Origin: Agromyces intestinalis
GTDB taxonomy: Bacteria > Actinomycetota > Actinomycetes > Actinomycetales > Microbacteriaceae
NCBI RefSeq assembly: GCF_008365295.1
Contig: NZ_CP043505.1
Coordinates: forward strand, 2,108,001 to 2,172,000
Direction: 5' to 3'
Length of the DNA: 64,000 bases
Shown here: in pieces, positions 7,993 to 15,745 of the stretch
Numbering within the stretch: position 1 is the stretch's first letter
Layout: each line of letters begins with the position of its first letter
Made by a program: the position numbers and the translations under genes
The notes under the pieces: generated by a model
Told to the model about the DNA's origin: nothing
Seen by the model: the letters and a program-made list of their open reading frames with translations, nothing else
Database searches by the model: none

Positions 7993-9144
7993 ATGACCGC
8001 GACGCTGCGAGGCCTGTCCACCGTTGTTCCGCCGACCGTGCTGGTGCAGTCGGAGGTGCGCGACGTCTACGCCGCGCAGCCCGGGCTGAATCGGCTCGCG
8101 CAGCGGATCCTCACGACCGCGTTCAACGAGTCGGGCATCGAGACCCGGCACACCGTGCTCGACGAACTCACCTGGGATCCGCGCGACGAAGAACCCGTGT
8201 TCTTCGACCAGGCCACGGGCGACCTGCTGCTGCCCGGCACCAAGGTGCGCAACGACATCTACACCGACGAGGCGTCGCGCATCTCCCTCGAAGCGGGCGC
8301 GGCGGCGATCGCGGCCACACCCGGCATCGAGGCATCCGATGTCACGCATGTGATCACCGTGAGCTGCACCGGCTTCTACGCGCCCGGCCCCGACTACGTG
8401 CTGGCGCGCGATCTCGGGCTTCCGGCGGGTGTGCAGCGCTACCACCTCGGGTTCATGGGATGCTACGCCTCGATCCCGGCGCTGCGGCTCGCGGCCCAGG
8501 TCTGCGACGCGGATGCCTCGGCCGTCGTGCTCGTCGTCTCGGTCGAACTGTGCACGCTGCATCTGCGCAGCTCGAACGACCCCGACACGATCGTCGCGTC
8601 CTCGCTGTTCGCCGACGGCGCCGGAGCCGGCATCGTGACCGCGCGGCCGCTCGAACCGGGTGAGCGCGGCTTCGACCTCGATAGGTTCGCGACCCGCATC
8701 ACGCCCGTCGGCGAGGGCGATATGGCGTGGAAGATCGGCGACCACGGCTTCGACATCGGCCTCTCGCCGCAGGTGCCGCACATCATCGGCGAGCACATCA
8801 CGGGCGCGCTCGAGCCGCTGTTCGCGGGCGACGCTTCGCTCTCGGGCGCGTTGGAGGCGGATGCCTCGGGCGAATCGATCGCGCACTGGGCGATCCACCC
8901 CGGCGGGCGGAGCATCCTGGACCGCGTCGAGGCCCGGCTCGCGCTGCGCGAGGATCAGTTGGTGCCGTCGCGGTCGACGCTGCGCGACTTCGGCAACATG
9001 TCCAGCGCCACCGTGCTGTTCGTGCTGCGCGGCATCCTCGACGGGGTGGGTCCGGTCGCGGCGGTCGACGGCGAGCGGGTCGCGGCGATGGCGTTCGGGC
9101 CGGGCCTGACCGTCGAGTCGGCACTGCTCACGGTGCGGGGCTGA
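7993..9144 (+). CDS. Type III polyketide synthase (chalcone/stilbene/alkylresorcinol synthase family)
   Basis: 383 residues, the standard length. The enzyme extends a starter acyl-CoA with malonyl-CoA and cyclises the polyketide in one active site. The catalytic triad is visible and correctly spaced: Cys157 in GFMGCYAS, His302 in WAIHPGG and Asn335 in FGNMSSAT (compare Cys164/His303/Asn336 of plant chalcone synthase). It heads an operon with a methyltransferase (12 bp downstream) and an FAD hydroxylase, an arrangement that resembles the Streptomyces griseus srsABC phenolic-lipid operon in logic. Hence an alkylresorcinol, alkylpyrone or quinone product is likely; the starter unit cannot be read from sequence. 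Confidence 0.93.
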   Translation: MTATLRGLSTVVPPTVLVQSEVRDVYAAQPGLNRLAQRILTTAFNESGIETRHTVLDELTWDPRDEEPVFFDQATGDLLLPGTKVRNDIYTDEASRISLEAGAAAIAATPGIEASDVTHVITVSCTGFYAPGPDYVLARDLGLPAGVQRYHLGFMGCYASIPALRLAAQVCDADASAVVLVVSVELCTLHLRSSNDPDTIVASSLFADGAGAGIVTARPLEPGERGFDLDRFATRITPVGEGDMAWKIGDHGFDIGLSPQVPHIIGEHITGALEPLFAGDASLSGALEADASGESIAHWAIHPGGRSILDRVEARLALREDQLVPSRSTLRDFGNMSSATVLFVLRGILDGVGPVAAVDGERVAAMAFGPGLTVESALLTVRG

Positions 9145-9155
9145 GGGCGCGCGCC

Positions 9156-9878
9156 GTGGCATCCGCTCGCTTCCTCGCCGAGCGCGACGCCGACGCGCGC
9201 GAGCAGATGGACGCGTCCGACGCCGACCCGCGCCTGCTCACGCGCACCTACGCCCGCTTCGCGCTGGTGAACGCCGTCGTGTCGGGTGCGCGCGACGTCT
9301 ACCGGCGCTGGGTGCGGCCGCGCCTGTCGCCCGTATGGACCTCGCGGCTGCTCGACATCGGCACCGGCGGCGGCGACCTGCCGCGACGCCTGCTGCGCTG
9401 GGCCGCGGCCGACGGGCTGCGGCTCGAAGCGCTCGCGATCGACCCCGACGAGCGGGCGATGGCGTTCGCCACGTCGCAGCCCGCGATGCTCGGGTTGCGG
9501 TTCGCCGCGACGACGAGCCGCGCGCTCGCCGACGCCGACGAGCGGTTCGAGTTCGTGGTGTCGAATCATGTGCTGCACCACCTGAGCGGCCGGGAGTTCG
9601 GGGCGTTGCTCGCCGACTCCGAGCGGCTGACGGCCGCCGGCGGGGTGGCGGTGCACGGCGACATCGAACGGTCGCGGCTCGGGTACGCGGCGTTCGCCGT
9701 CGGCACCTGGCCGTTCGCGGGCAACCTGCTCGCCGACTCGTACATTCGCGCCGACGGGCTGACGTCGATCCGGCGCAGCCACACCGCGGCCGAGCTCGCT
9801 CCGGCGCTGCCCGACGGCTGGCGCGTGCGCCGGGCGTTTCCGTCGCGGCTCGAGATGGTGCGCGAGGAGTGGCCGTGA
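9156..9878 (+). CDS. Class I SAM-dependent methyltransferase of the type III PKS operon
   Basis: 240 residues from GTG 9156. SAM-binding motif I is LLDIGTGGGDLPRRLL; motif II acidic end is ALAIDPDERAM; VVSNHVLHHLSGREF is the motif IV region of small-molecule O- or C-methyltransferases. Between the polyketide synthase (12-bp gap) and the FAD monooxygenase (4-bp overlap), so methylation of the polyketide ring is the natural role. GTG is chosen since it follows the upstream stop directly and gives the normal family length; longer frames run into the synthase gene. Confidence 0.87.
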   Translation: MASARFLAERDADAREQMDASDADPRLLTRTYARFALVNAVVSGARDVYRRWVRPRLSPVWTSRLLDIGTGGGDLPRRLLRWAAADGLRLEALAIDPDERAMAFATSQPAMLGLRFAATTSRALADADERFEFVVSNHVLHHLSGREFGALLADSERLTAAGGVAVHGDIERSRLGYAAFAVGTWPFAGNLLADSYIRADGLTSIRRSHTAAELAPALPDGWRVRRAFPSRLEMVREEWP

Positions 9879-11350
9879 GGGGCCGCCGGCCTCCCGCACC
9901 ACGCGGCGGCGCTCCCGCCGGCCCCGCCGACGGAGGTCGATTTGCGCGACCGAGGTCTTCCCAGGTCGGCCTCGGTCGCACAAAGCTGCCTCGGTCGGGC
10001 GACGATCAGCGCTACGACGTGGCGATCGTCGGGGGCGGGCCGGTCGGACTGCTGCTGGCGTGCCTCGGCGCCGCGCGCGGGCTCGACGTCGTGGTGCTCG
10101 AGCGTCGCAGCGAGCCGTCGGGGTCGTCGCGGGCCATCGGCATCCACCCGCCCGGGCTGCGAGTGCTCGACGCCGCCGGCGTCGGCGCCGCCGTGCGCGA
10201 GCGGTCGACGCCCATCCGCGACGGCGTCGTGACCTGCGAGGGCCGCACGCTCGGGCGGATGCGGTTCCGCGAACCGGTTCGGGCGCTGCCGCAGCACGAG
10301 ACGGAGGCGCTGCTCGAGGCGCGCCTCGCGTCGCTCGCACCCGGCGCACTGCGGCGCGGCGTCGCCGTCACGGGCTGGCGCGATCGCGGCACCCACGTGG
10401 AGCTCGCGGTCGCCCCGGCCTTCCCTCCCGCCCCCGCCCCTGCCGCCCCCGCCCCTGCCCCCGCCGCCCCCGCCCCTGCCGCCCCCGCCCCCGCCGCCCC
10501 CGATGGAGCCGCATTCGCGTCATCGAACCGGGTTCGGGACGGGTTCCATGACGCAAGAACGGTTCCAACGTCGGGGACGGGCGCGAGGACGGGCGCCGGG
10601 ACGGGCGCGGGGACGGGGACGGGCGCCGGGACGGGCGCCGGGACCGGCGCGGGCGTGATCGCGGCGACCTACCTGGTCGGCGCCGACGGGGTGCGCAGCA
10701 CCGTGCGGCAGGTCGCGGGCATCGGCTGGCGTGAGCGCCGCGGGCGGGCCGAGTACGTCATGGGCGACAGCGACGACACCACGGATGCCGCGACCACCGC
10801 GCTGTTGCACTTCGAGCCGTCGGGGGTGGTCGAGTCGTTCCCGCTGCCGGGCGGGCGCCGGCGCTGGGTGGCGTGGGTGCGGCGGGCGCCGACTCCATTG
10901 GACGCCGAGGCGCTCGCGACCATCGTCGACGCGCGCGCCGGGGCATCCGTCGATCCGTCCTCGGCGAGCGAGCCGAGCGCGTTCACCGCGCGGCAGCACC
11001 TCGCCGACCGGTTCGCGAACGGACGCGTCGCCCTGGTCGGCGACGCGGCGCACGAGGTCAGCCCGATCGGCGGGCAGGGCATGAACCTCGGATGGCTCGA
11101 CGCGCAGCACCTCGTTCGCGATCTGGCCGGTGGGGTCGCCGAGGGCGGGGTGCTCGACGCGTTCGTCGCCTACGACCGAGTGCGGCGCTCGGCGGCGGCC
11201 CGCGCCGTGCGCCAGGCACGGTTCAACATGCGAATGGGCGCGCCGACCGCCGGTGCGCGACTGCGCGGGCGAAACGCGGTGGTGCGCGTGCTCGCGGTGC
11301 CGCCGTTCCGGTCGCTTCTGGCGGCCGCGTTCACGATGCGCTGGCTGTGA
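9875..11350 (+). CDS. FAD-dependent aromatic monooxygenase with low-complexity insertion
   Basis: 491 residues from GTG 9875, which overlaps the methyltransferase stop (GTGA). PHBH-type hydroxylase: dinucleotide motif YDVAIVGGGPVGLLLA (about residues 47-62), and the second FAD motif GDAAHEVSPIGGQGMN at about 389-404. It should hydroxylate the polyketide ring with NAD(P)H and O2. Two oddities. The first 46 residues before the Rossmann strand are non-homologous and contain an inverted repeat. Residues about 184-262 are a Pro/Ala tract, a palindrome-encoded segment and a Thr/Gly/Ala tract that interrupt the fold between conserved segments. A later start cannot be excluded. Ends with FNMRMGAP...FTMRWL, like relatives. 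Confidence 0.87.
   Translation: MRGRRPPAPRGGAPAGPADGGRFARPRSSQVGLGRTKLPRSGDDQRYDVAIVGGGPVGLLLACLGAARGLDVVVLERRSEPSGSSRAIGIHPPGLRVLDAAGVGAAVRERSTPIRDGVVTCEGRTLGRMRFREPVRALPQHETEALLEARLASLAPGALRRGVAVTGWRDRGTHVELAVAPAFPPAPAPAAPAPAPAAPAPAAPAPAAPDGAAFASSNRVRDGFHDARTVPTSGTGARTGAGTGAGTGTGAGTGAGTGAGVIAATYLVGADGVRSTVRQVAGIGWRERRGRAEYVMGDSDDTTDAATTALLHFEPSGVVESFPLPGGRRRWVAWVRRAPTPLDAEALATIVDARAGASVDPSSASEPSAFTARQHLADRFANGRVALVGDAAHEVSPIGGQGMNLGWLDAQHLVRDLAGGVAEGGVLDAFVAYDRVRRSAAARAVRQARFNMRMGAPTAGARLRGRNAVVRVLAVPPFRSLLAAAFTMRWL
9941..9984. repeat. Inverted repeat inside the start of the FAD monooxygenase gene
   Basis: Arms TTTGCGCGACCGAGG and CCTCGGTCGCACAAA pair at 14 of 15 positions around a 14-bp loop. 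It falls between GTG 9875 and the first conserved FAD motif, so it is either coding for a non-conserved N-terminal extension or marks a misplaced start. Confidence 0.6.
10424..10658. repeat. Composite repeat inside the FAD monooxygenase gene: C-rich tandem, palindrome, G-rich tandem
   Basis: Left part (to 10505) is a (CCCCCGCCCCTGCCG)-like tandem coding Pro/Ala. Middle is an inverted repeat, GCGTCATCGAACC (10517-10529) against GGTTCCATGACGC (10542-10554), 12 of 13 paired. Right part (10568-10658) is a tandem of GGGACGGGCGCC units coding Gly/Thr/Ala. The reading frame stays open throughout. Confidence 0.7.
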
Positions 11351-11389
11351 GGCATCCGCTGGGCGAGGAGCGCCCGCCGAAGTCGGACG

Positions 11390-11471
11390 CGTCTCGAGAC
11401 CCGGTGAGATGGCCGGCCGGGCCGGTCGCGTGCGGGGTCGCGATACGGTCGCTGCGCTCCCTGCACGACCG
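11390..11471. repeat. Degenerate relative of the CTGGTCGAGTAG repeat
   Basis: GTCTCGAGAC at 11391 and GATACGGTCGCTGCGCTCCC further right match internal segments of the element at 40060-40169, but the outer arms are lost. It lies in the 142-bp gap between the convergent FAD monooxygenase and F420-type reductase genes. Confidence 0.4.
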
Positions 11472-11492
11472 GCGGGGCCTCGGCGGCGGGGG

Positions 11493-11933
11493 TCAGTCGA
11501 CCCGGGTCAGCAGGAAGAGCGGGATGAGCCGGTCGGTCTTCGCCTGGTAGCCCGCGTAGTCGGGCCAGGTCTCGTTCGCACGGGCCCACCAGAGGGCGCG
11601 CTCGGGGCCGGGTTCGAGCTCGCGCACCGCGTAGTCGTGCTTCTCGGCGCCGTCCTGCAGCTCGGCGAGGGGGTGGGCGCGCAGGTTCGCCACCCACTTC
11701 GGGTGCTCGGGGGCGCCGCCCTTGGACCCCACGACCACGTACTCGCCGTCGTGCTCGACGCGCATGAGCGCGGTCTTGCGCAGCTTGCCGCTCTGGACGC
11801 CGAGCGTGGTGAGCACGATGATCGGGCGGCCCTGCAGCGTATTCGCCTTCGCGCCGCCGGTCGCCTCGAACTCCTCTGCCTGCTTGCGCGCCCAACTCGA
11901 CGTGCTCGGTGCGTACTCCCCCTGCAGCGGCAT
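11493..11933 (-). CDS. Nitroreductase/deazaflavin-dependent oxidoreductase family protein (DUF385)
   Basis: 146 residues. It has the split-barrel signature of the actinobacterial Ddn-like family: [20 protein letters not shown] followed by [18 protein letters not shown] and [12 protein letters not shown], then the acidic [13 protein letters not shown] and FLLTRVD end. Members bind F420 (or, in some, FAD/heme-like ligands) and reduce nitro compounds or quinones; the physiological substrate here is unknown. Convergent with the polyketide operon and divergent from the phosphatase gene. Confidence 0.88.
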   Translation of the reverse strand: MPLQGEYAPSTSSWARKQAEEFEATGGAKANTLQGRPIIVLTTLGVQSGKLRKTALMRVEHDGEYVVVGSKGGAPEHPKWVANLRAHPLAELQDGAEKHDYAVRELEPGPERALWWARANETWPDYAGYQAKTDRLIPLFLLTRVD

Positions 11934-12045
11934 GCGTGCTCCCTCTGGTTCGACGGTCGGTTCTGCGGCAGATTAACGAGGGATGCCCCGAGGGCATTCC
12001 TCGCGACATCCCATCGGATGCCGCGGATCGACCCGAGGGGGCACC

Positions 12046-12843
12046 ATGACCGAGCCCGGCGCCGCGATTCCGCTCGCCACGTTGCCGAACCTGCGCGACC
12101 TGGGCGGGTGGACGACCGCCGACGGCCGGCGGATCCGGCTGGGCGAGGTGTACCGGTCGACCGAGCTGGGACGGGTCGACGCCGACGATCTGCGCCGGTT
12201 CGCCGAGCTGCGGGTGCGCACGATCTTCGACCTGCGCACGGCCGTCGAGCGCGAGGCATCGCCCGACCGGGTGCCCGACGGGGTGCGCGACGAGGCGCTC
12301 GACGTGCTCGCCGACGCGGGGGCGGGGGCCGCGCCGGCCGAGCTCATGAAGATCGTCTCCGACCCGGCTTCGGCCGATCGACTGCTCGGCGACGGGCGGG
12401 CGCAGGCGCTCTTCGCCCAGGCGTACCGGCAGATCGTCAGCCTGCCCAGCGCGCTCGCGTCGTATCGGCGGCTCTACACCGAGCTCGCCGAGCCGGCGAA
12501 CCGGCCGGCGCTGTTCCACTGCACCACCGGCAAGGATCGCACCGGGTGGGGTGCTGCGGCGCTGCTCAGCTTCCTCGGCGTGCCCGAGGAACTCGTCATC
12601 CGCGACTATCTGCTCACGAACGAGCAGCTGCTGCCGGCGCTCGAGCCGGTGTTCCAGCAGTTCGAGGCGGCCGGCGGCGATCGCGCGCTGCTCGTGACCG
12701 TGCTCGGGGTGGAGCGCGACTACCTCGAGACGGCGTTCGACGAACTGCACACCAGGTTCGGCGACATCCAGGGCTACTTCGACGAGGGGCTCGCGCTCGA
12801 GGCATCCGTGCAGCAGGCCCTGCGCGACGCGCTGCTGGAGTGA
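12046..12843 (+). CDS. Protein-tyrosine/serine phosphatase
   Basis: 265 residues of the bacterial tyrosine phosphatase family related to MptpB/LipA. The N-terminal NLRDLGGWTTADGRRIRLGE-like block matches the family start; the P-loop is HCTTGKDRTG with Cys159 and Arg165 (C-X5-R), Asp164 being the extra acidic residue typical of the MptpB-like group, which can also use phosphoinositides. ATG 12046 is preceded by CGAGGGGGC; an upstream ATG at 11983 would add a poorly conserved tail. Single gene, no obvious partner kinase nearby. Confidence 0.9.
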   Translation: MTEPGAAIPLATLPNLRDLGGWTTADGRRIRLGEVYRSTELGRVDADDLRRFAELRVRTIFDLRTAVEREASPDRVPDGVRDEALDVLADAGAGAAPAELMKIVSDPASADRLLGDGRAQALFAQAYRQIVSLPSALASYRRLYTELAEPANRPALFHCTTGKDRTGWGAAALLSFLGVPEELVIRDYLLTNEQLLPALEPVFQQFEAAGGDRALLVTVLGVERDYLETAFDELHTRFGDIQGYFDEGLALEASVQQALRDALLE

Positions 12844-12859
12844 GTGCCGGGCCGCGCGC

Positions 12860-13654
12860 TCAGCCGAGCGGCGCGCGGGAGCGGGCGGCGTTCGTGCCCC
12901 GGCTGGGCGCTCGCACCGCGAGCGTGCCGGGCGTCACCCCGTAGCGTCGGCGGAACGCCGCGATGAACGCGCTCGCGTTGGCGTAGCCGACGGCGCGTGC
13001 TGCGGTGAGCACGCCCTCGCCGTGCTCGATGCGCCGGCGCGCGAGTGCGAGGCGCGCGTTGACGCGCCAGTGCTGGAAGCTGAGGCCGGTGTCCTTCACG
13101 AAGTGGCGCTGCAGCGTCTTGCCGCTGGTGTGCACGCGCGCGGCCCAGTCGTCGAGCGATTCGTGCGTCGCAGGGTGCTCGAGGATCGCGCGCGCGACGG
13201 TGCGGGCGCGGCTGTCGGCGGGCAGCGCGGGCATGTCGGATGCCTCGGCTGCGACGACCAGTTCGTGCGCGGCGCGGCGCGCGGCGTCGAGGGCGGATGC
13301 CTCGGCGAGTCCCGGCTGGAGCAGCGCGCGTGCGCACAGCTCGAGCGCGGGGGTTCGGGCGATCAGGCGAGCGGATGCGACATCCGGTCGCTCTTCGTCG
13401 GCGTCATGCGGGCCCGACAGACCGTCGGGGAACAGCAGCGGGAACACGATCGAGTCGGGCCGAGGGATCACCGTGTGCTCGACGCCCGCGGGGATGACGA
13501 GGGCTTGGCGGGTGTCGACGATCCAGCGCTGCCTGTCGACCTCGACGGTGCACGAGCCGTCGACCACCCACGTCAGCTCGTCGACGTCATGTCGGTGCGT
13601 CGTCTGGTCGCGCAGGCGCACCGCGCCGAGTGAGGCGTTCATCGTCGCCGTCAT
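12860..13654 (-). CDS. AraC-family transcriptional regulator next to the iron-uptake operon
   Basis: 264 residues: an N-terminal cupin (HRHDVDELTWVVDGSCTVEV, with histidines around residues 20-23), a linker, and a C-terminal double helix-turn-helix, residues about 150-245 (SLDDWAARVHTSGKTLQRHF and AARAVGYANASAFIAAFRRR). The gene runs divergently from the siderophore-interacting protein gene across an 89-bp gap containing the iron box, so it is probably itself iron-regulated and activates the uptake genes, as AraC regulators do in several siderophore systems. The inducer, perhaps the ferric siderophore, is an inference. Confidence 0.87.
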   Translation of the reverse strand: MTATMNASLGAVRLRDQTTHRHDVDELTWVVDGSCTVEVDRQRWIVDTRQALVIPAGVEHTVIPRPDSIVFPLLFPDGLSGPHDADEERPDVASARLIARTPALELCARALLQPGLAEASALDAARRAAHELVVAAEASDMPALPADSRARTVARAILEHPATHESLDDWAARVHTSGKTLQRHFVKDTGLSFQHWRVNARLALARRRIEHGEGVLTAARAVGYANASAFIAAFRRRYGVTPGTLAVRAPSRGTNAARSRAPLG

Positions 13655-13714
13655 GCGCCCACCCGTCGAAGTCGTCCGCTCACCGTCATGCCATGTCCGA
13701 TTGTAGGCAGCGAG

Positions 13715-13733
13715 TCAGGTTAGGCAAACCTAA
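13715..13733. promoter_or_regulatory. IdeR/DtxR-type iron box
   Basis: The 19-mer here matches the DtxR/IdeR consensus TTAGGTTAGGCTAACCTAA at 17 of 19 positions (differences at positions 2 and 12). It overlaps the -10 region of the rightward gene and lies in the divergent gap with the AraC gene, so iron-loaded IdeR should repress both directions. Confidence 0.88.
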
Positions 13734-13736
13734 GCT
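13731..13736 (+). promoter_or_regulatory. -10 hexamer of a leaderless promoter (siderophore uptake)
   Basis: TAAGCT, 7 bases before ATG 13744, overlapping the iron box; no Shine-Dalgarno sequence precedes the start. Confidence 0.55.
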
Positions 13737-13743
13737 TTCTGCG

Positions 13744-14613
13744 ATGACCGATCTCGCTGCTCGCCCTGCCGCTCGCCCCGCCGCCCCGATCGCGGCCCGC
13801 ACCGACGCTCCGGTCGCGTCCCGCGCCGTCCAGACCGTCATGCACCCGCTCCGCGCCCGCCTGCTCGAGGTGGCCGCGACCGAGCGCATCGGCCCGCGCA
13901 TGCAGCGCATCACGCTCGCCGGCGACCAGCTCGACGCGTTCCCGTTCCCCGCGTTCGCCGCCGGCGACCACGTCAAGCTCGTGCTGCCCGACCCGGTGAC
14001 GGGGCGCATCCCGCTGCCCGGCGTGCGCGACGACCGACTCGCGATGCCGGGCGACGCCGACCCGATCCTGCGCGACTACACCGTGCGGGCGTACAGCGCC
14101 GACGGGCTCGTGCTCGACTTCGTGCGCCACGACCACGGCCCCGCCGGGCGTTGGGCGATCGCGGCGAAGGTCGGCGACCCGATCGGCGTGCTTGGCCCAC
14201 GCGGCTCGCACCTCTACCCACGCGACTACGCACGCTACGTGCTCGTCGCCGACGAGACCGCGCTGCCCGCCGTCGGCCGCTGGCTCGACGAACCCGGGTG
14301 GACCGCCGAGGTCGAGGTGTTCGCCCTCGCCGCCGAGGCGGGCGAATACCCGCTGCCCGTGCGCCCGCGGACCCGCGTGCACTGGCTGGAGCATCCGATC
14401 GGCCCGAACCGCGCCGACGTGCTGGCCGAGGTCGCCGGCCTCATCGCCGACCTCGACGACACGTTCGTCTGGGCCGCGGGCGAAGCCGGGTCGCTGAAGC
14501 CGTTCCGGCGCGCGCTGCGCGCGGCCGGCGTGCCCCGCGAAGCATCCGACATCGACGGCTACTGGAAGCTCGGCACCGCCGGGCTCGACCACCACCTCCC
14601 CGACGAGGACTGA
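13744..14613 (+). CDS. Siderophore-interacting protein (ferric-siderophore reductase)
   Basis: 289 residues of the ViuB/SIP family: cytoplasmic FAD-dependent reductases that release Fe2+ from imported ferric siderophores. The FAD-binding barrel holds RMQRITLAGDQLDAF and LRDYTVRAYSADGLVLDFVR; the second domain has FVWAAGEAGSLKPFRRALR and the terminal DIDGYWKLGTAGLDHH, all diagnostic. The N-terminus (about 35 residues of Ala/Arg/Pro) is not conserved. First gene of the uptake cluster, directly under the iron box. An upstream ATG at 13630 would place the iron box inside the gene and is rejected. Confidence 0.92.
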   Translation: MTDLAARPAARPAAPIAARTDAPVASRAVQTVMHPLRARLLEVAATERIGPRMQRITLAGDQLDAFPFPAFAAGDHVKLVLPDPVTGRIPLPGVRDDRLAMPGDADPILRDYTVRAYSADGLVLDFVRHDHGPAGRWAIAAKVGDPIGVLGPRGSHLYPRDYARYVLVADETALPAVGRWLDEPGWTAEVEVFALAAEAGEYPLPVRPRTRVHWLEHPIGPNRADVLAEVAGLIADLDDTFVWAAGEAGSLKPFRRALRAAGVPREASDIDGYWKLGTAGLDHHLPDED

Positions 14614-14752
14614 CCGGCGCCGCGCCCCCGCGCGGCGCCCACCGAGCTCACCGACGAGCGCACGCCCACGCGGCCGCCCGCTCGACGGGCGCGCCTCGGG
14701 CGAGCGCGCCCCGCGGCATCCGTCGCACCCACCCACCGAGAGAGAGCAGAAC

Positions 14753-15745
14753 ATGCCTGCACACTGGAAGTCCGTCGCGGCCGCGGGAGTCGCCGCCGTC
14801 GCGCTCCTCCTGACCGGATGCTCCGGGCCCTCCGCCGCCGAAGAGGCGCCGAACACCGCGGCCGACGACGGTGCCTGGCCCCGCACGATCGAGCACGTGG
14901 GCGGGGTCACCGAGATCCCCGCGGCGCCCGAGCGCATCGTGTCGACCTCGCTCACCCTCGCCGGCACGCTGCTCGCGATCGACGCGCCGATCGTGGCGAC
15001 CGCCACCACCACGCCGAGCGCGATCACCGACGAGAACGGGTTCTTCAGCCAGTGGGCCGACGTCGCCGTGGAGCGCGGCGTCGAATCGCTGTACCCGAAC
15101 CTCGAGTTCGACGAGGAGGCCGTCATCGCCGCCGACCCCGATCTGATCGTGGTGTCGTCGAGCGGTGCCGACTCGACCGCCGACGAGCTCGAGGCGCTGT
15201 CGGCGATCGCGCCCACCATCGTGCTCGACTACGGTGCGAACACCTGGCAGCAGCTCGCCGCCGTGCTCGGCGAGGCGACCGGGCACGAGGACGAGGCCGC
15301 CGACGTCGTCGCGTCGTTCGACGCGCACGTCGCCGAGGTCGCCGACGCGATCACCGTGCCCGACGGCACCGCGAACGCGATCGTGTGGAACGGCACCGAG
15401 AACCCGACCGCGTTCGCGAAGCCGGGCAGTGCGCACACCGAGCTGCTCGAGTCGCTCGGCTTCGTCGTCGAGGGGGCACCCGACGAGTTCGACACGAGCG
15501 AGCAGCCGCGCAACGACTTCGCGTTCCTCTCGATCGAGAACGTGACGACCGCGCTGACCGGCGACACTGTGTTCCTGGTGAGCGGCGGCGACGAGACCGC
15601 CGAAGACCTTCTCGCCACCGCGGTGCTCGCGACCGCGCCGGCCATCGCCTCCGGATCGGTGGTGTCGCTCGGGCCGACCTCGTTCCGCATCGACTACTAC
15701 AGCGCGTCGCAGATCGTCGACATCGTGGAGTCCGAGTTCGCGTGA
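14753..15745 (+). CDS. Iron-siderophore ABC transporter substrate-binding lipoprotein
   Basis: 330 residues. Signal peptide with lipobox LLTGC, lipidated Cys23, so surface-anchored. The mature part is a FepB/FhuD-type binding protein: IEHVGGVTEIPAAPERIVST, then LEFDEEAVIAADPDLIVVS and the long helix region. GAGAGAGC lies just before ATG 14753. Follows the SIP gene after 139 bp and overlaps the next permease gene (GTGA), so it belongs to the same import system. Ligand class (catecholate favoured because of the esterase downstream) is an inference. Confidence 0.92.
   Translation: MPAHWKSVAAAGVAAVALLLTGCSGPSAAEEAPNTAADDGAWPRTIEHVGGVTEIPAAPERIVSTSLTLAGTLLAIDAPIVATATTTPSAITDENGFFSQWADVAVERGVESLYPNLEFDEEAVIAADPDLIVVSSSGADSTADELEALSAIAPTIVLDYGANTWQQLAAVLGEATGHEDEAADVVASFDAHVAEVADAITVPDGTANAIVWNGTENPTAFAKPGSAHTELLESLGFVVEGAPDEFDTSEQPRNDFAFLSIENVTTALTGDTVFLVSGGDETAEDLLATAVLATAPAIASGSVVSLGPTSFRIDYYSASQIVDIVESEFA

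Noticed and set aside
12614-13337. Arg-rich frames opposite the phosphatase and AraC genes
   Set aside because: Composition (Arg/Ala/Pro) is that of antisense frames in GC-rich genes; no motif.
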